Source of the DNA: Natronolimnohabitans sp. A-GB9
GTDB taxonomy: Archaea; Halobacteriota; Halobacteria; Halobacteriales; Natrialbaceae
Assembly: GCF_030848565.1 (NCBI RefSeq)
Contig: NZ_JAVDDV010000001.1
Coordinates: forward strand, 310,001 to 374,000
Direction of reading: 5' to 3'
DNA: 64,000 bases
Shown: piece by piece, positions 34,339-42,625 of the stretch
How positions within the stretch are numbered: position 1 is the stretch's first letter
Layout: the number at the start of each line of letters is the position of its first letter
Made by a program: the position numbers and the translations under genes
The notes under the pieces: generated by a model
What the model was told of the DNA's origin: nothing
The model's database searches: none
The model's input: the letters and a program-made list of their open reading frames with translations, nothing else

Positions 34339-35634
34339 CTATCGGCGCTCGAGTGAGACACCGAGGTCTTCGAGCAACCCGAAGAAGCCGGGGAAGGAGA
34401 CGTCGACGTGGTCGGCGCCCTCGATGATCGTCTCGCCGTCGGCGACCAGTCCGGCGAGTGCAAGCGCCATGATGATCCGGTGGTCGCCACGACCGGAGAC
34501 GGTCGCCCCCTCGAGGGTCGATTCGCCGCCGTGGATCGTCAGCGAGTCGTGTTCCTCGGTCGTCACGACGCCCAGCTTCCCGAGTTCGTCGGCCATCGCG
34601 CTCACGCGGTCGGTCTCCTTGTAACGGACGTGCTCGGCGTCGGTGATGTGGGTGTCGCCGTCGGCGACGGCCCCGAGCGTCGCGATCGTCGGCAGCAGGT
34701 CCGGCGTGTCCTCGACGCCGACCTCGATACCCGTAAGCGGGGCGCTCGAGACGTCGATCACGCCCGCCTCGCGGTCCCACTCGACGTCGGCGCCCATCCG
34801 GTCGACGATGTCGACGATGGCGGTGTCGCCCTGTGCGCTCGGGTTGGCGCCTTCGATTCGGACGCCCTCGTCGTTATCGCCCGCGATGGCGCCCGCCGCC
34901 AGCGGGTAGGAGATCGACGAGAAGTCACCCGGAACCGCGTACTCGCCACCTGCAGGGGCGTAGGACTGGCCGCCGTCGACCGCGAAGCCGGCGTCCGTTT
35001 TGCGAGCCTCGACGCCGAAGTCCTCGAGCACCTCGAGAGTGATGTCGACGTACGGTGCCGACTTGAGGTCGGTCTCGAGGTCGATCTCGATCCCCTCGTC
35101 GGTGACGGCACCGGCCATCAACAGGGCGGTGATATACTGTGAGGAGACGTCGCCCGGAATCGAGACCTCACCGCCCGAGATCGGGCCGGTGACGACCAGC
35201 GGCGCCTGGCCGTTCCGCCGGGTGCTGTATGCTTCCCCACCGAGGTCCGAGACGGCCTCGAGCAACGGTCCCTGGGGTCGCGAGCGCAGCGACTCGTCGC
35301 CGGTGAGAACCGAGGTGCCGTCGGCGAGTGCGGCCGCCGCGGTGACGAGACGCATCGTCGTCCCGCTGTTCTCGCAGTTGATGACGTCGGCCGGGACCGC
35401 GGGTCGTCCGTCGAAGCCGTCGATCTCGAGGGTCCCGTCGTCGGCGCGCTCGACGTCGCCGCTAAAGCGCTCGACAGCGCCGGCGGTCGCCTGTGTGTCC
35501 GCACTCCAGAGTGCGTCGCGGACGGTCGCTCGATCGGCGTAGCCCGCCGCGAGGATCGCTCGGTGGGTGTAGCTCTTCGACGGAGGTGCCCGTGCCGTCC
35601 CCTCGACGCTCGAGGGCGTGATACTGACGTTCAT
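34339..35634 (-). CDS. aroA: 3-phosphoshikimate 1-carboxyvinyltransferase (EPSP synthase)
   Basis: Adds enolpyruvate from PEP to shikimate-3-phosphate. The 431-residue protein has all landmark motifs: [18 protein letters not shown] near the N-terminus, [45 protein letters not shown] and [19 protein letters not shown]. The start at 35634 ([12 protein letters not shown]) is supported by alignment to the family; the upstream extension is basic. It lies next to the replication origin, with its promoter within 180 bases of the first origin box. Confidence 0.97.
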   Translation of the reverse strand: MNVSITPSSVEGTARAPPSKSYTHRAILAAGYADRATVRDALWSADTQATAGAVERFSGDVERADDGTLEIDGFDGRPAVPADVINCENSGTTMRLVTAAAALADGTSVLTGDESLRSRPQGPLLEAVSDLGGEAYSTRRNGQAPLVVTGPISGGEVSIPGDVSSQYITALLMAGAVTDEGIEIDLETDLKSAPYVDITLEVLEDFGVEARKTDAGFAVDGGQSYAPAGGEYAVPGDFSSISYPLAAGAIAGDNDEGVRIEGANPSAQGDTAIVDIVDRMGADVEWDREAGVIDVSSAPLTGIEVGVEDTPDLLPTIATLGAVADGDTHITDAEHVRYKETDRVSAMADELGKLGVVTTEEHDSLTIHGGESTLEGATVSGRGDHRIIMALALAGLVADGETIIEGADHVDVSFPGFFGLLEDLGVSLERR

Positions 35635-35810
35635 GATCGTCCTGTGTACTGGCCCCGTCTTACCGATACCGATACCGCTGTCCTGTTTTGGGCGGAGACG
35701 GCGGTTCGGACTCGAGTTCGCGCGGTAGCTCGTCGGCCGTCGCGCGGTAACTAGCCGGCTCGGGTCGACTCGGCTGTCTCGATCGACTGCCGTTTCGAGT
35801 ACGGTCCCCC

Positions 35811-35829
35811 ACACCCCGGGTGTCGAGTG
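35811..35829 (-). repeat. Origin recognition box, inverted orientation
   Basis: On the minus strand this reads CACTCGACACCCGGGGTGT, matching the boxes on the other side of the AT-rich region but pointing the opposite way. Inverted boxes around an unwinding element are the classic haloarchaeal oriC arrangement. Confidence 0.85.
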
Positions 35830-36209
35830 TAGATGCCTGAAAGAGTGGGTGAGAGCTTCAGTATCGCGAGATCATGAACAGGCGGCGGTTTCGTGTGATA
35901 TCACCATTGAACGGAGCTATTGATATCAGAAAGGTTTATTTACACCAAATAGAAACCAAACCCGTAGTGGATCTTTAGCTAGAACTAGAGTCAGCTAATA
36001 CGTTAGCCCCATTATGTTGGACGCTAACACATTAGCTCGTCTCGTTCCTGAATTACCCATTTCGGTCTCTGGGTCTCTCATTTCGATCCCTGGGTCTCTC
36101 ACGTTCGAGGACACGTTTCCCTGAGCGTTCGGAAGAAGCGAAAACGAGGCTACATATGCAATCCTAATGGGGCATCTCAGGAACCATACCGTCCGCTATC
36201 TGGAATCTA

Positions 36210-36230
36210 CACTCGACACCCGGGGTGTGG
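36210..36230 (+). repeat. Origin recognition box
   Basis: CACTCGACACCCGGGGTGTG, forward orientation, same core as the box at 35811 including the CCC variant; the two form the nearest matched inverted pair around the unwinding region. Confidence 0.85.
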
Positions 36231-36266
36231 GCCCCGTCGTTCGCCCCGCCCTCCCCAGCGGTCCGA

Positions 36267-36290
36267 TTTCACTCGACACCTGGGGTGTGG
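36267..36290 (+). repeat. Origin recognition box
   Basis: TTTCACTCGACACCTGGGGT continues into GTGG; a full-length forward box, identical in its core to those at 37798 and 38135 behind orc1. Confidence 0.88.
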
Positions 36291-36346
36291 GGCCTCGAGG
36301 AGACGACGATTCGAAAACGGAAGTCGGCACCCCAGTTGCTCTCGAG

Positions 36347-36365
36347 TTTCACTCGACGGCTGGAC
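36347..36365 (+). repeat. Degenerate origin recognition box
   Basis: TTTCACTCGACGGCTGGAC keeps the TTTCACTCGAC half but has lost the G-string, so it may be a weak or inactive box. Confidence 0.5.
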
Positions 36366-36487
36366 TCGTTCACCGCTCACATCCGTGGTGTAGAGACTCT
36401 GTATGGCACTATTATCGGCAGTTACACACGACTCCCGGTGTCCGTCGACCACTAGTCTTCATATGTGAACGTTCGCTTTCGGTGTAT

Positions 36488-37750
36488 ATGGGAAACGACT
36501 CCGAACGCGAAAACGGGTCGCTGGACGACTTCTGGGGGTCGGAGGATCCGATATTCGATCGCAAGGAACTGCTCGATATCGACCTCGTCCCGACCGAGGA
36601 CCGGATCATCGGCCGCGATAGCGAAATCGAGAGCGTCGCCTCGAGCATCCATCCCGCTGTGAAAGGCCAGTCGCCCCGGAACACGCTCATCTACGGGAAG
36701 ACCGGGACCGGCAAATCGCTCGTCGCGAAACACGTCACCCGAAGCGCACAGAACTACTCGCTGGACAACGGGACGAAGATGGGGCGGGCCTACATCGACT
36801 GTACTCAGACGAAGACCGAAACCCGCGTCGTGATCAACCTGGCTCGAGCACTGAACGAACCCGAGGAGACGGGGATCAGCATTCCGGTCACCGGACTCTC
36901 GACGGACGTCTACTACGAACGGTTCTGGTCGATCCTCGACCAGCTCTACGACGTCGCGATCATCATCCTCGACGAGATCGACAAGCTCCAGAACAACGAG
37001 ATCCTCATGCAACTCTCCCGGGCGGGCGAAGCCGGGAAGTTGGATTCGTGTAAGGTCGGGATCATCGCGATCAGTAACAAGATCTCGTTCAAGGAGTCGC
37101 TCGACGAGCGGATACTGAGTAGCTTACAGGACCGTGAGTTCGTGTTCCCGCCCTACGATGCGAACCAACTCCGCGAGATCATGTACAACCGGGAGGACGC
37201 GTTCAAAGACGGCGTCCTCTCGGATGACGTGATTCCACTGAGTGCCGCCTTCGCCGCCCAGGAACACGGTGACGCACGGAAGGCGCTGGATATTCTCCGA
37301 AACGCCGGCGAACTGGCCAAAGACGAGGGCGCACAGCGAGTGGTCGAAGACCACGTCCGTAACGCGCGGGAGAAAGCGAACATCGACCGATTCTCACAGC
37401 TCCTCGAGGGGCAGCCGACGCAGATCAAAGCGACCGTCTATGCGCTGTCCGTCCTCGCGGATCGACACAGCGACCGTGAGGAGTTCGCGACGCGGGAGAT
37501 CTACGAGATGTACAAGACCATCACCGCGGATAGCGCACTCGGGATCGAGACGCTCTCACAGCGCCGAATGAGCGACAAACTCGACGAACAGGTGTTCCTC
37601 GATATCCTTGGTCGGGTCGAACGCGTCGGACGGGGGTACGGAAGCGGCGTGACGAACTACTACTACCTGTTAGAAGACCCGTCGGTCGTCCAGGCCGTGA
37701 TCCACGACGACAGTCGGTTTTCGGAACTCGAGAAGCACCGGTCGGAGTGA
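36488..37750 (+). CDS. orc1: Orc1/Cdc6-type origin-binding initiator ATPase
   Basis: Recognises origin boxes and loads the MCM helicase. The 420-residue protein has an AAA+ core with Walker A YGKTGTGKSLVAKH (about residues 72-85) and Walker B IIILDEIDKL, sensor region GIIAISNKISFKESLDERIL, arginine finger region, and a C-terminal winged helix (QPTQIKATVYALSVLADRHS onward, with RVERVGRGYGSGVTNYYYL). The start ATG at 36488 is preceded by a TTCATATG promoter-like patch about 30 bases upstream; the longer open frame overlaps origin boxes. It is sandwiched between two sets of origin boxes, so it probably acts on both and may be autoregulated. Haloarchaea have several Orc paralogues; which one this is cannot be told here. 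Confidence 0.96.
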   Translation: MGNDSERENGSLDDFWGSEDPIFDRKELLDIDLVPTEDRIIGRDSEIESVASSIHPAVKGQSPRNTLIYGKTGTGKSLVAKHVTRSAQNYSLDNGTKMGRAYIDCTQTKTETRVVINLARALNEPEETGISIPVTGLSTDVYYERFWSILDQLYDVAIIILDEIDKLQNNEILMQLSRAGEAGKLDSCKVGIIAISNKISFKESLDERILSSLQDREFVFPPYDANQLREIMYNREDAFKDGVLSDDVIPLSAAFAAQEHGDARKALDILRNAGELAKDEGAQRVVEDHVRNAREKANIDRFSQLLEGQPTQIKATVYALSVLADRHSDREEFATREIYEMYKTITADSALGIETLSQRRMSDKLDEQVFLDILGRVERVGRGYGSGVTNYYYLLEDPSVVQAVIHDDSRFSELEKHRSE

Positions 37751-37797
37751 AACACCGATCGGAGTGATTACGTTCGCACCTCCACTGAGCAGTCGGA

Positions 37798-38156
37798 TTT
37801 CACTCGACACCTGGGGTGTCCGCGTACACTCGACCGTTCGTACGACAGAGGAGTTCGCTCGATGATCCGCGTGGCCATCTGCTACTCAGCCACCATCCAT
37901 AGCGTCCGCTCTCACTCCCACTCCCGTCCGCTCCCACTTTGATGATGAGAATACATTTCATTCGACAGCCGGGGTGTCCAGTTCACATTCGAACTCGAGA
38001 CGCCGTCTATCGCACGAAATCGCGATGTTTCACTCGACAGCCGGGGTGAGGGAGACCACGTCGATTTCACTCGACACGTGGGGTGGGAACAACCGACAAT
38101 TTCATTCGACACCTGGGGTCGGGCCCGCGAACGTTTTCACTCGACACCTGGGGTGG
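37798..38156 (+). repeat. Second array of six origin recognition boxes behind orc1
   Basis: Six forward copies of TTTCAYTCGACASSYGGGGT start at 37798, 37956, 38028, 38065, 38100 and 38135. The last three are spaced exactly 35 bp apart. Copies at 37798, 38100 and 38135 keep ACACCTGGGG; 37956 and 38028 have ACAGCCGGGG; 38065 has ACACGTGGGG. No AT-rich unwinding region lies among them, so they may titrate initiator or regulate origin firing or orc1 expression instead of being a second start site. Confidence 0.88.
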
Positions 38157-38174
38157 CACAACGGTGGCGAGCGG

Positions 38175-39323
38175 TCACGGACAGCCGACCGAGGCCGCGA
38201 TCTCACGTAGCGGATCGTCGTCGACGAGACTCGAGACCTCGTAGTTTAGCTCGCCGCAGTCCCAGAAGATACTCTGTATGCCCCCATCGCGGGAGTAGGC
38301 CGTCCGGCCGTCGAGTTCGATCTCCTCGAGGGCGTCCGGGCTGAACCGTCGTTCCTCCCGGACGGCCACGTAGAGTTCGCGGGCGACCACGTCTGGATCG
38401 TCGTACCACAGTTTCGTCGTCGTTCCGAACGACGGGTCCTTCTCGACGACGATTACCCGGTCGAGGGTGTACGCTTCCGGAACGTCGGGATCGGGGAGAT
38501 CGTACGGCGTGATTTCGGCGGCGTTCGTCGGCGACTCGAAGATCCCGTCGGGTTCGGGACCGTCGGTGACGACGGTGGCGTCGTCGGGCGGTTCGTACGT
38601 AAACGTCCCGGCCTCGAGCCCTTCGTCGATCGCGAGATCCGTGTACGTAACGGCGGTCTCGTGGCGGACGTCTCCGTCCTCGCTCACCGTATACTGCTCT
38701 TTGACGGGATATCGGTACTCGTCGTCGATCCAGACGGTCCGGGAGACCTCGAGTTCTTCGAGGTCGCCCACCGCGGCCAGCGGGATCACGTACGTCGTAT
38801 CTCCGACGACGAGATCGACCGTGGGACCGACGTCGTCGACCGGCGGCCGCGTCTCGAGGACGTGGGTCTCGCGGCCATCGACGGTCGCCGTCCGCTCGTA
38901 TGCCACTCGGTGGTCCTCGAGCAGCGCCTCGAGGACGCGCAGCGTTCGGTCGTCGTCGACTTTGGTCGGGTGATAGCGCTTGTCGACGGTCTCCGTCGTC
39001 GGGTTGTACTCCCAGGTTTCCGCCCGGTTCGTGACGGTGACCGAACCGGACGGGACGGCGGGGTCGGTCGACTCGACGACCTCGATACGCTGTTCGGACG
39101 GTGGCCGTCGTGCGATACGTTCCGTGCGTTCGACTTCGCCGTCGGGGGTCACGACCGTGACCGCCCGACGACCAGCGAGATCCGACATTCCCCGGCGTGT
39201 CTCGATCGCATCCTGGAGGAGGTCCTCGCTCGAGGGATCGTCGTCGCCGTCGTCGTCGGTGTAACTGACACAGCCGGCTAGTACGACCCCCGATCCGACC
39301 GCCAGGTACCGTCGCCGGTTCAT
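38175..39323 (-). CDS. Secreted lipoprotein, LolA-like fold
   Basis: A 382-residue protein starting MNRRRYLAVGSGVVLAGC: an Arg-rich (Tat-like) signal with lipobox LAGC. The mature part has an acidic linker and then a long beta-rich domain (RRAVTVVTPDGEVERTERIA, TWEYNPTTETVDKRYHPT, YEPPDDATVV), as in the LolA/outer-membrane-lipoprotein-carrier-like proteins of haloarchaea (DUF2092/LolA group). It could bind lipids or act at the cell surface; no partner genes are adjacent. Its 3' end lies 18 bases from the origin-box array. Confidence 0.8.
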   Translation of the reverse strand: MNRRRYLAVGSGVVLAGCVSYTDDDGDDDPSSEDLLQDAIETRRGMSDLAGRRAVTVVTPDGEVERTERIARRPPSEQRIEVVESTDPAVPSGSVTVTNRAETWEYNPTTETVDKRYHPTKVDDDRTLRVLEALLEDHRVAYERTATVDGRETHVLETRPPVDDVGPTVDLVVGDTTYVIPLAAVGDLEELEVSRTVWIDDEYRYPVKEQYTVSEDGDVRHETAVTYTDLAIDEGLEAGTFTYEPPDDATVVTDGPEPDGIFESPTNAAEITPYDLPDPDVPEAYTLDRVIVVEKDPSFGTTTKLWYDDPDVVARELYVAVREERRFSPDALEEIELDGRTAYSRDGGIQSIFWDCGELNYEVSSLVDDDPLREIAASVGCP

Positions 39324-39417
39324 ACTCGCGTGACAGCTATTGAAATTTATAAATCTATGGATGACCTTCTCGCAAAGGATAGAAGACTGTCCGTAGACCG
39401 ACGGGAATCTCGAGTCA

Positions 39418-39497
39418 CGATCGGCTGCCGAGAACACGAGGCAGAGACCGGCTGCCGGGACTCACAAGACAGAGATCGGCTGCCGGGATCCCCGAGG
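39418..39497. repeat. Three tandem repeats of about 28-30 bp
   Basis: Units share CGGCTGCCG(G/A)GA followed by CA(A/C)(G)A(G/C)..AGAGA; they start near 39420, 39450 and 39478 and end 30 bases before the M24 peptidase ATG. They lie in the untranslated or promoter region. Confidence 0.6.
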
Positions 39498-39526
39498 TTA
39501 TGTGGCCACCCGCGGGATATCCCGCT

Positions 39527-40717
39527 ATGGAGCTCGACGTCGACCTCACCCCGCTTCGCGAGTCGCTCGAGGCCGCAGGGGTAGACGGCTACTGTATCGA
39601 CGACGATGCGTCGGACGCCGACCAGCGGTACGTCTCCGGCTTTACGGCGCCGGACCCCTATCAGACGCTGGTTACCCACGACGGCGTCCACCTGCTCGTC
39701 TCGGGACTCGAGTACGGCCGCGCGAAGAAGGAAGCGAGCGCCGACTCCGTGACGCGGCGGTCGGACTACGAGTACCGAGAGCTGGTCGCCGAACACGGCC
39801 CCTACGAGGCCAAGTGCCGTGTCCTCGCGGCGTTTCTCGCAGACCACGACGTCGAATCGATCGCCGTCCCGCGGACCTTCCCGACCGGGACGGCAGACGG
39901 CCTCCGCGAGCAGGGTGTCGAGGTGACGGTCGAGACCGAGGACGTCGTCGCCGAGATCCGGGCGACGAAAACCGAGTGGGAACGCGAGCAGATTCGGGCG
40001 ACCCAGCGAGCCAACGAGGCCGCGATGGCTCGCGCCGAGGAGCTACTCGCGACGGCAGACGTCGCCGCCGACGGCACCCTCGAGATCGACGGCGAACCGC
40101 TCACCAGCGAGCGCGTCACAGAGGCGATCGAGATCACCCTGTTGCGTCACGGCTGCGGACTCGACGACACGATCGTCGCCTGTGGTGCCGACGGCGCCGA
40201 CCCCCACGACCGCGGCTCGGGGCCGCTCGAGGCCGACGAACTCGTCGTCATCGACATCTTCCCGACGGACAAGGAGACGGGCTACTTCGGCGATATGACC
40301 CGTACGTTCGCCCGTGGCGACCCCAGTGCGGAGGCCCGACGCCGCTACGACGTGACGAAGGCGGCCTACGAGGCTGCTCTCGAGACCGTCGAGGCAGGCG
40401 TCACCGGCGCGGACGTCCACGACGCGGCCTGTGACGTCATCGAGGACGCCGGCTACGAGACGCTCCGGAGCGATCCGAGCACAGAGACCGGCTTCATCCA
40501 CAGCACGGGCCACGGCGTCGGGCTGGACATCCACGAGGAGCCACGCGTCTCCCCGTCCGGCGGCGAACTCGAGGCCGGCCACGTGATCACGATCGAGCCC
40601 GGAATCTACGATCCCGACGTCGGCGGGGTTCGGATCGAGGATCTCGTCGTCGTCACCGAGGACGGCTACGAGAACCTGACCGACTACCGCGTGGGTCTCG
40701 AGCCGACGGCGGAGTGA
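39527..40717 (+). CDS. Xaa-Pro aminopeptidase / M24 metallopeptidase
   Basis: A 396-residue pita-bread-fold peptidase: creatinase-like N-terminal domain (residues 1-150, YVSGFTAPDPYQTLVTHDGV) and C-terminal catalytic domain with the metal ligands in VVIDIFPTDKETGYFGDMTR (two Asp), HSTGHGVGLDIHE (His), VITIEPGIYDP (Glu) and GGVRIEDLVVVTEDG (Glu). It removes N-terminal residues before proline or cleaves Xaa-Pro dipeptides in the cytoplasm. The ATG at 39527 is preferred over 39500. A set of short tandem repeats lies just upstream. Confidence 0.94.
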   Translation: MELDVDLTPLRESLEAAGVDGYCIDDDASDADQRYVSGFTAPDPYQTLVTHDGVHLLVSGLEYGRAKKEASADSVTRRSDYEYRELVAEHGPYEAKCRVLAAFLADHDVESIAVPRTFPTGTADGLREQGVEVTVETEDVVAEIRATKTEWEREQIRATQRANEAAMARAEELLATADVAADGTLEIDGEPLTSERVTEAIEITLLRHGCGLDDTIVACGADGADPHDRGSGPLEADELVVIDIFPTDKETGYFGDMTRTFARGDPSAEARRRYDVTKAAYEAALETVEAGVTGADVHDAACDVIEDAGYETLRSDPSTETGFIHSTGHGVGLDIHEEPRVSPSGGELEAGHVITIEPGIYDPDVGGVRIEDLVVVTEDGYENLTDYRVGLEPTAE

Positions 40718-40781
40718 CGGCCGCGACTCGAGCGGTCGACGTTCGACAGCCGATCGTTGCGCCGGAGTCGATTCGCTCTGC

Positions 40782-40905
40782 GGTGGCGCGTGCTGAACCC
40801 CGGTGAGCGACCAGCGAACCGGGGATCGAAGTCACGCGAGGGATGAGCGAGCGACTCCCGGAGCGAGTGAATCGGCTGGGGAGGACGAGGAAGCCCTCGT
40901 TGCCA
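40782..40905 (-). repeat. Long inverted repeat, left arm
   Basis: About 124 bp whose reverse complement aligns with 41192-41308, sharing TGGCAACGAGGG, CCTCCCCAGCCG and GCGCGCCACC at matching positions, with many mismatches between. Together the arms could have bounded a mobile unit or come from inverted duplication. Confidence 0.6.
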
Positions 40906-40944
40906 GTGCGAGCGGACGATACCCGGTGTGAGCGGACAGTACTC

Positions 40945-40996
40945 TCGCCAGATCTTCGTCTCGCCAGATCTTCGTCTCGCCAGATCTTCGTCTCGC
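40945..40996. repeat. Tandem repeat, 16-bp unit x3
   Basis: TCGCCAGATCTTCGTC occurs three times head to tail (40945, 40961, 40977) and starts again partially (TCGCC). Confidence 0.9.
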
Positions 40997-41080
40997 CTCC
41001 TCTTCGAGCCGATCTCGCCCGACCTCTGGACCACTTTTGCCTGAGCGTCAGCGATCTCAAAGAACGGATCGCTCTTGCCT

Positions 41081-41130
41081 GAACGCTAGCGGTCCCGAGA
41101 ACGCTGAACGCCAGCGGTCCCGAGAACGAA
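41081..41130. repeat. Tandem repeat, 25-bp unit x2
   Basis: Two copies differing at a few bases, core AGCGGTCCCGAGAACG; a more diverged copy (GAGCGTCAGCGATCTCAAAG) precedes them at 41043. Confidence 0.75.
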
Positions 41131-41191
41131 CCGGTTTACCGTTCAGTTCGGAGTCCGCCGACTCACGGACGTGTCGGTCCCTCGATTCTCG

Positions 41192-41308
41192 TGGCAACGA
41201 GGGATTCCACGCCCTCCCCAGCCGCTTCGCTCACTCCGTTCGCTCAGCCCTCGCACGATTTTGCGCCGCGGTTCACTGGTCGTTCACCGCGGCACAGCGC
41301 GCGCCACC
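41192..41308 (+). repeat. Long inverted repeat, right arm
   Basis: Partner of 40782-40905 in opposite orientation. It contains palindromic CGCTTCGCTCACTCCGTTCG-like sequence of a kind that is frequent in haloarchaeal intergenic DNA. Confidence 0.6.
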
Positions 41309-41352
41309 ACATGTATTCGGCAACTCGAGTACATGTATTCGGCAACTCGAGT
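41309..41352. repeat. Exact 22-bp tandem duplication
   Basis: ATGTATTCGGCAACTCGAGT preceded by AC occurs twice in direct succession. Confidence 0.9.
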
Positions 41353-41391
41353 ACTACGGCGGGCTCGACAGTCGGCACCACACGAAGACGG

Positions 41392-42450
41392 TTACACGTC
41401 GTCGGCCACGCGCTCGCCGACCTCGAGGCCGTTTCTTAACGCGGCGTGGACTCGTCCCTCGCCGGCGACCCAGTCGCCGAGACAGTACAGCCCCTCGCGT
41501 TCGGCTGCCCGAAGCGGTTCCGGATCGATCTCGGCCTCGGGCTGGGCGTAGCGCCACCCCTGGTGGTCCGTCCAGTCGGGCTCGAGCAGTCGTTCGTCTG
41601 CCAGTAGTTCGGCGGTCAGTTCGGCGAGTTCTGCGAGGGTCGCGGCCGGATCGTCGTCGTAGTGATCGACGGACCACTCGTGGTTGGCCTGGACGATCAG
41701 CAGCGACTCGCCGTCGGGGACGTGGCCCGGCTTACACTCTTCGCGGGCGAGCCACCCCACCTCGTGGGCGTTGTCGGTGTTGACCAGCGCGTAGTAGGGA
41801 ACCTCGAGTTCGAACGGATAGTGGAAGACCCCCGTCCAGACAGTTCGATAGGGGACGGCGTCGACGGCCTCGAGCAGCCGCGCTCGAACGTTGCCGTCCG
41901 GATCCCACTCCGCGGCCCGTAGCAACTCGGCCGTCTGCGGTGCCGGCGGATTCAACAGGACCGCGTCGAAGGGGCCCCACTGATCGCCGTCGGCGTCCTC
42001 GAGTCGCCACGTGTCCGCCGCGGGGTCTCGACGGATCGTTACGATTCGGGTCTTCCGGTGGACCGTCGCGTCGGTACGCCCGAACAGGCGTTTGGCGAGC
42101 TGCGTCAGTCCGCCCTCGTAGGTCCACTTGTGCTCGTCGGCGTCTCTCCCCTCCGAAACCGTGCCATCGGCGTCGAAGGTCCAGATCGGCTCGGTGACGT
42201 CGACGAGCCCGTCGGTCGCGAGCGTCTCCGTGAGCAACTCGACTACGCGCTCGTCGTCGGGTTTGACGTAGTTCGCGCCGTAATCGTAGGTGATATCGTT
42301 CCGACGGCGGGTGGCCGCACGGCCACAGAGGCCGCCGGATTTCTCGAGGACGGTCACCTGCACGTCCTCGCGGTGTGTCTCGAGTGTGTACGCCGCAGCC
42401 GCGGCCGCCGCGCCAGCGCCGACGATCCCGATTCGAGTCATGGTCGACAC
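41392..42450 (-). CDS. FAD-dependent oxidoreductase, renalase/amine-oxidase-like
   Basis: A 352-residue flavoprotein. The N-terminal RIGIVGAGAAAAAAAYTLE is the Rossmann GxGxxA FAD-binding motif, followed by VLEKSGGLCGRAATRR (the second FAD-contact segment of the amine oxidase/renalase fold), and the C-terminal GLYCLGDWVAGEGRVHAALR FAD-binding motif with the final helix. The middle holds the substrate domain. It acts in the cytoplasm; the substrate is unknown. An internal ATG at 42441 is an alternative start. Confidence 0.9.
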   Translation of the reverse strand: MSTMTRIGIVGAGAAAAAAAYTLETHREDVQVTVLEKSGGLCGRAATRRRNDITYDYGANYVKPDDERVVELLTETLATDGLVDVTEPIWTFDADGTVSEGRDADEHKWTYEGGLTQLAKRLFGRTDATVHRKTRIVTIRRDPAADTWRLEDADGDQWGPFDAVLLNPPAPQTAELLRAAEWDPDGNVRARLLEAVDAVPYRTVWTGVFHYPFELEVPYYALVNTDNAHEVGWLAREECKPGHVPDGESLLIVQANHEWSVDHYDDDPAATLAELAELTAELLADERLLEPDWTDHQGWRYAQPEAEIDPEPLRAAEREGLYCLGDWVAGEGRVHAALRNGLEVGERVADDV

Positions 42451-42508
42451 TCAGCGCCGACGGGCCAAGTATTTCGGCGCCGGTGGTCCGGATTGCCGGC
42501 ATCGGGGC

Positions 42509-42560
42509 CGACACGCGGAGCAGCGGTTCCGACACACGGAGCAGCAGTTCCGAACCCGGA
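42509..42560. repeat. Short tandem repeat, 21-bp unit x2
   Basis: CCGACACGCGGAGCAGCGG and CCGACACACGGAGCAGCAG follow each other at 42509 and 42530, between two genes on the minus strand. Confidence 0.65.
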
Positions 42561-42625
42561 ATCGCCGATCGGCTCGAGCGGTCGTGATGCGTGTCCCGCC
42601 GCGACCGGCGCGATCGCGGTGAACG

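Larger units (their letters stand above)
35811..36487. other. Replication origin (oriC): unwinding region flanked by origin boxes
   Basis: The stretch between aroA and orc1 contains one inverted and two to three forward origin boxes around an AT-rich segment at about 35890-36055. That segment carries paired motifs: TGATATCA at 35896 and 35921, and GCTAA-N4-TTAGC at 35994 and 36023. A 21-bp direct repeat ending CTGGGTCTCTCA lies at 36060-36101. This composition (AT-rich duplex unwinding element, G-tailed ORBs, adjacent orc1) is the known structure of haloarchaeal orc1/cdc6-linked origins. No start sites can be proven from sequence alone. Confidence 0.85.
40718..41391. other. Repeat-rich intergenic region
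   Basis: No gene supported. It holds a long inverted duplication (40782-40905 and 41192-41308), a 16-bp unit repeated three times, a 25-bp unit repeated twice and a 22-bp tandem pair. All frames through it are basic and repetitive. Confidence 0.7.

Noticed and set aside
36167-36487. Longer N-terminus for Orc1
   Set aside because: The frame is open, but it translates through two origin boxes and lacks the acidic composition and family alignment; the ATG at 36488 gives the normal N-terminus.
35811-38156. CRISPR array
   Set aside because: The repeats are origin boxes: they occur in both orientations, spacing varies from 35 to 158 bases apart from a short phased run, the spacers are not uniform, and no cas gene is present; an orc1 gene sits among them.
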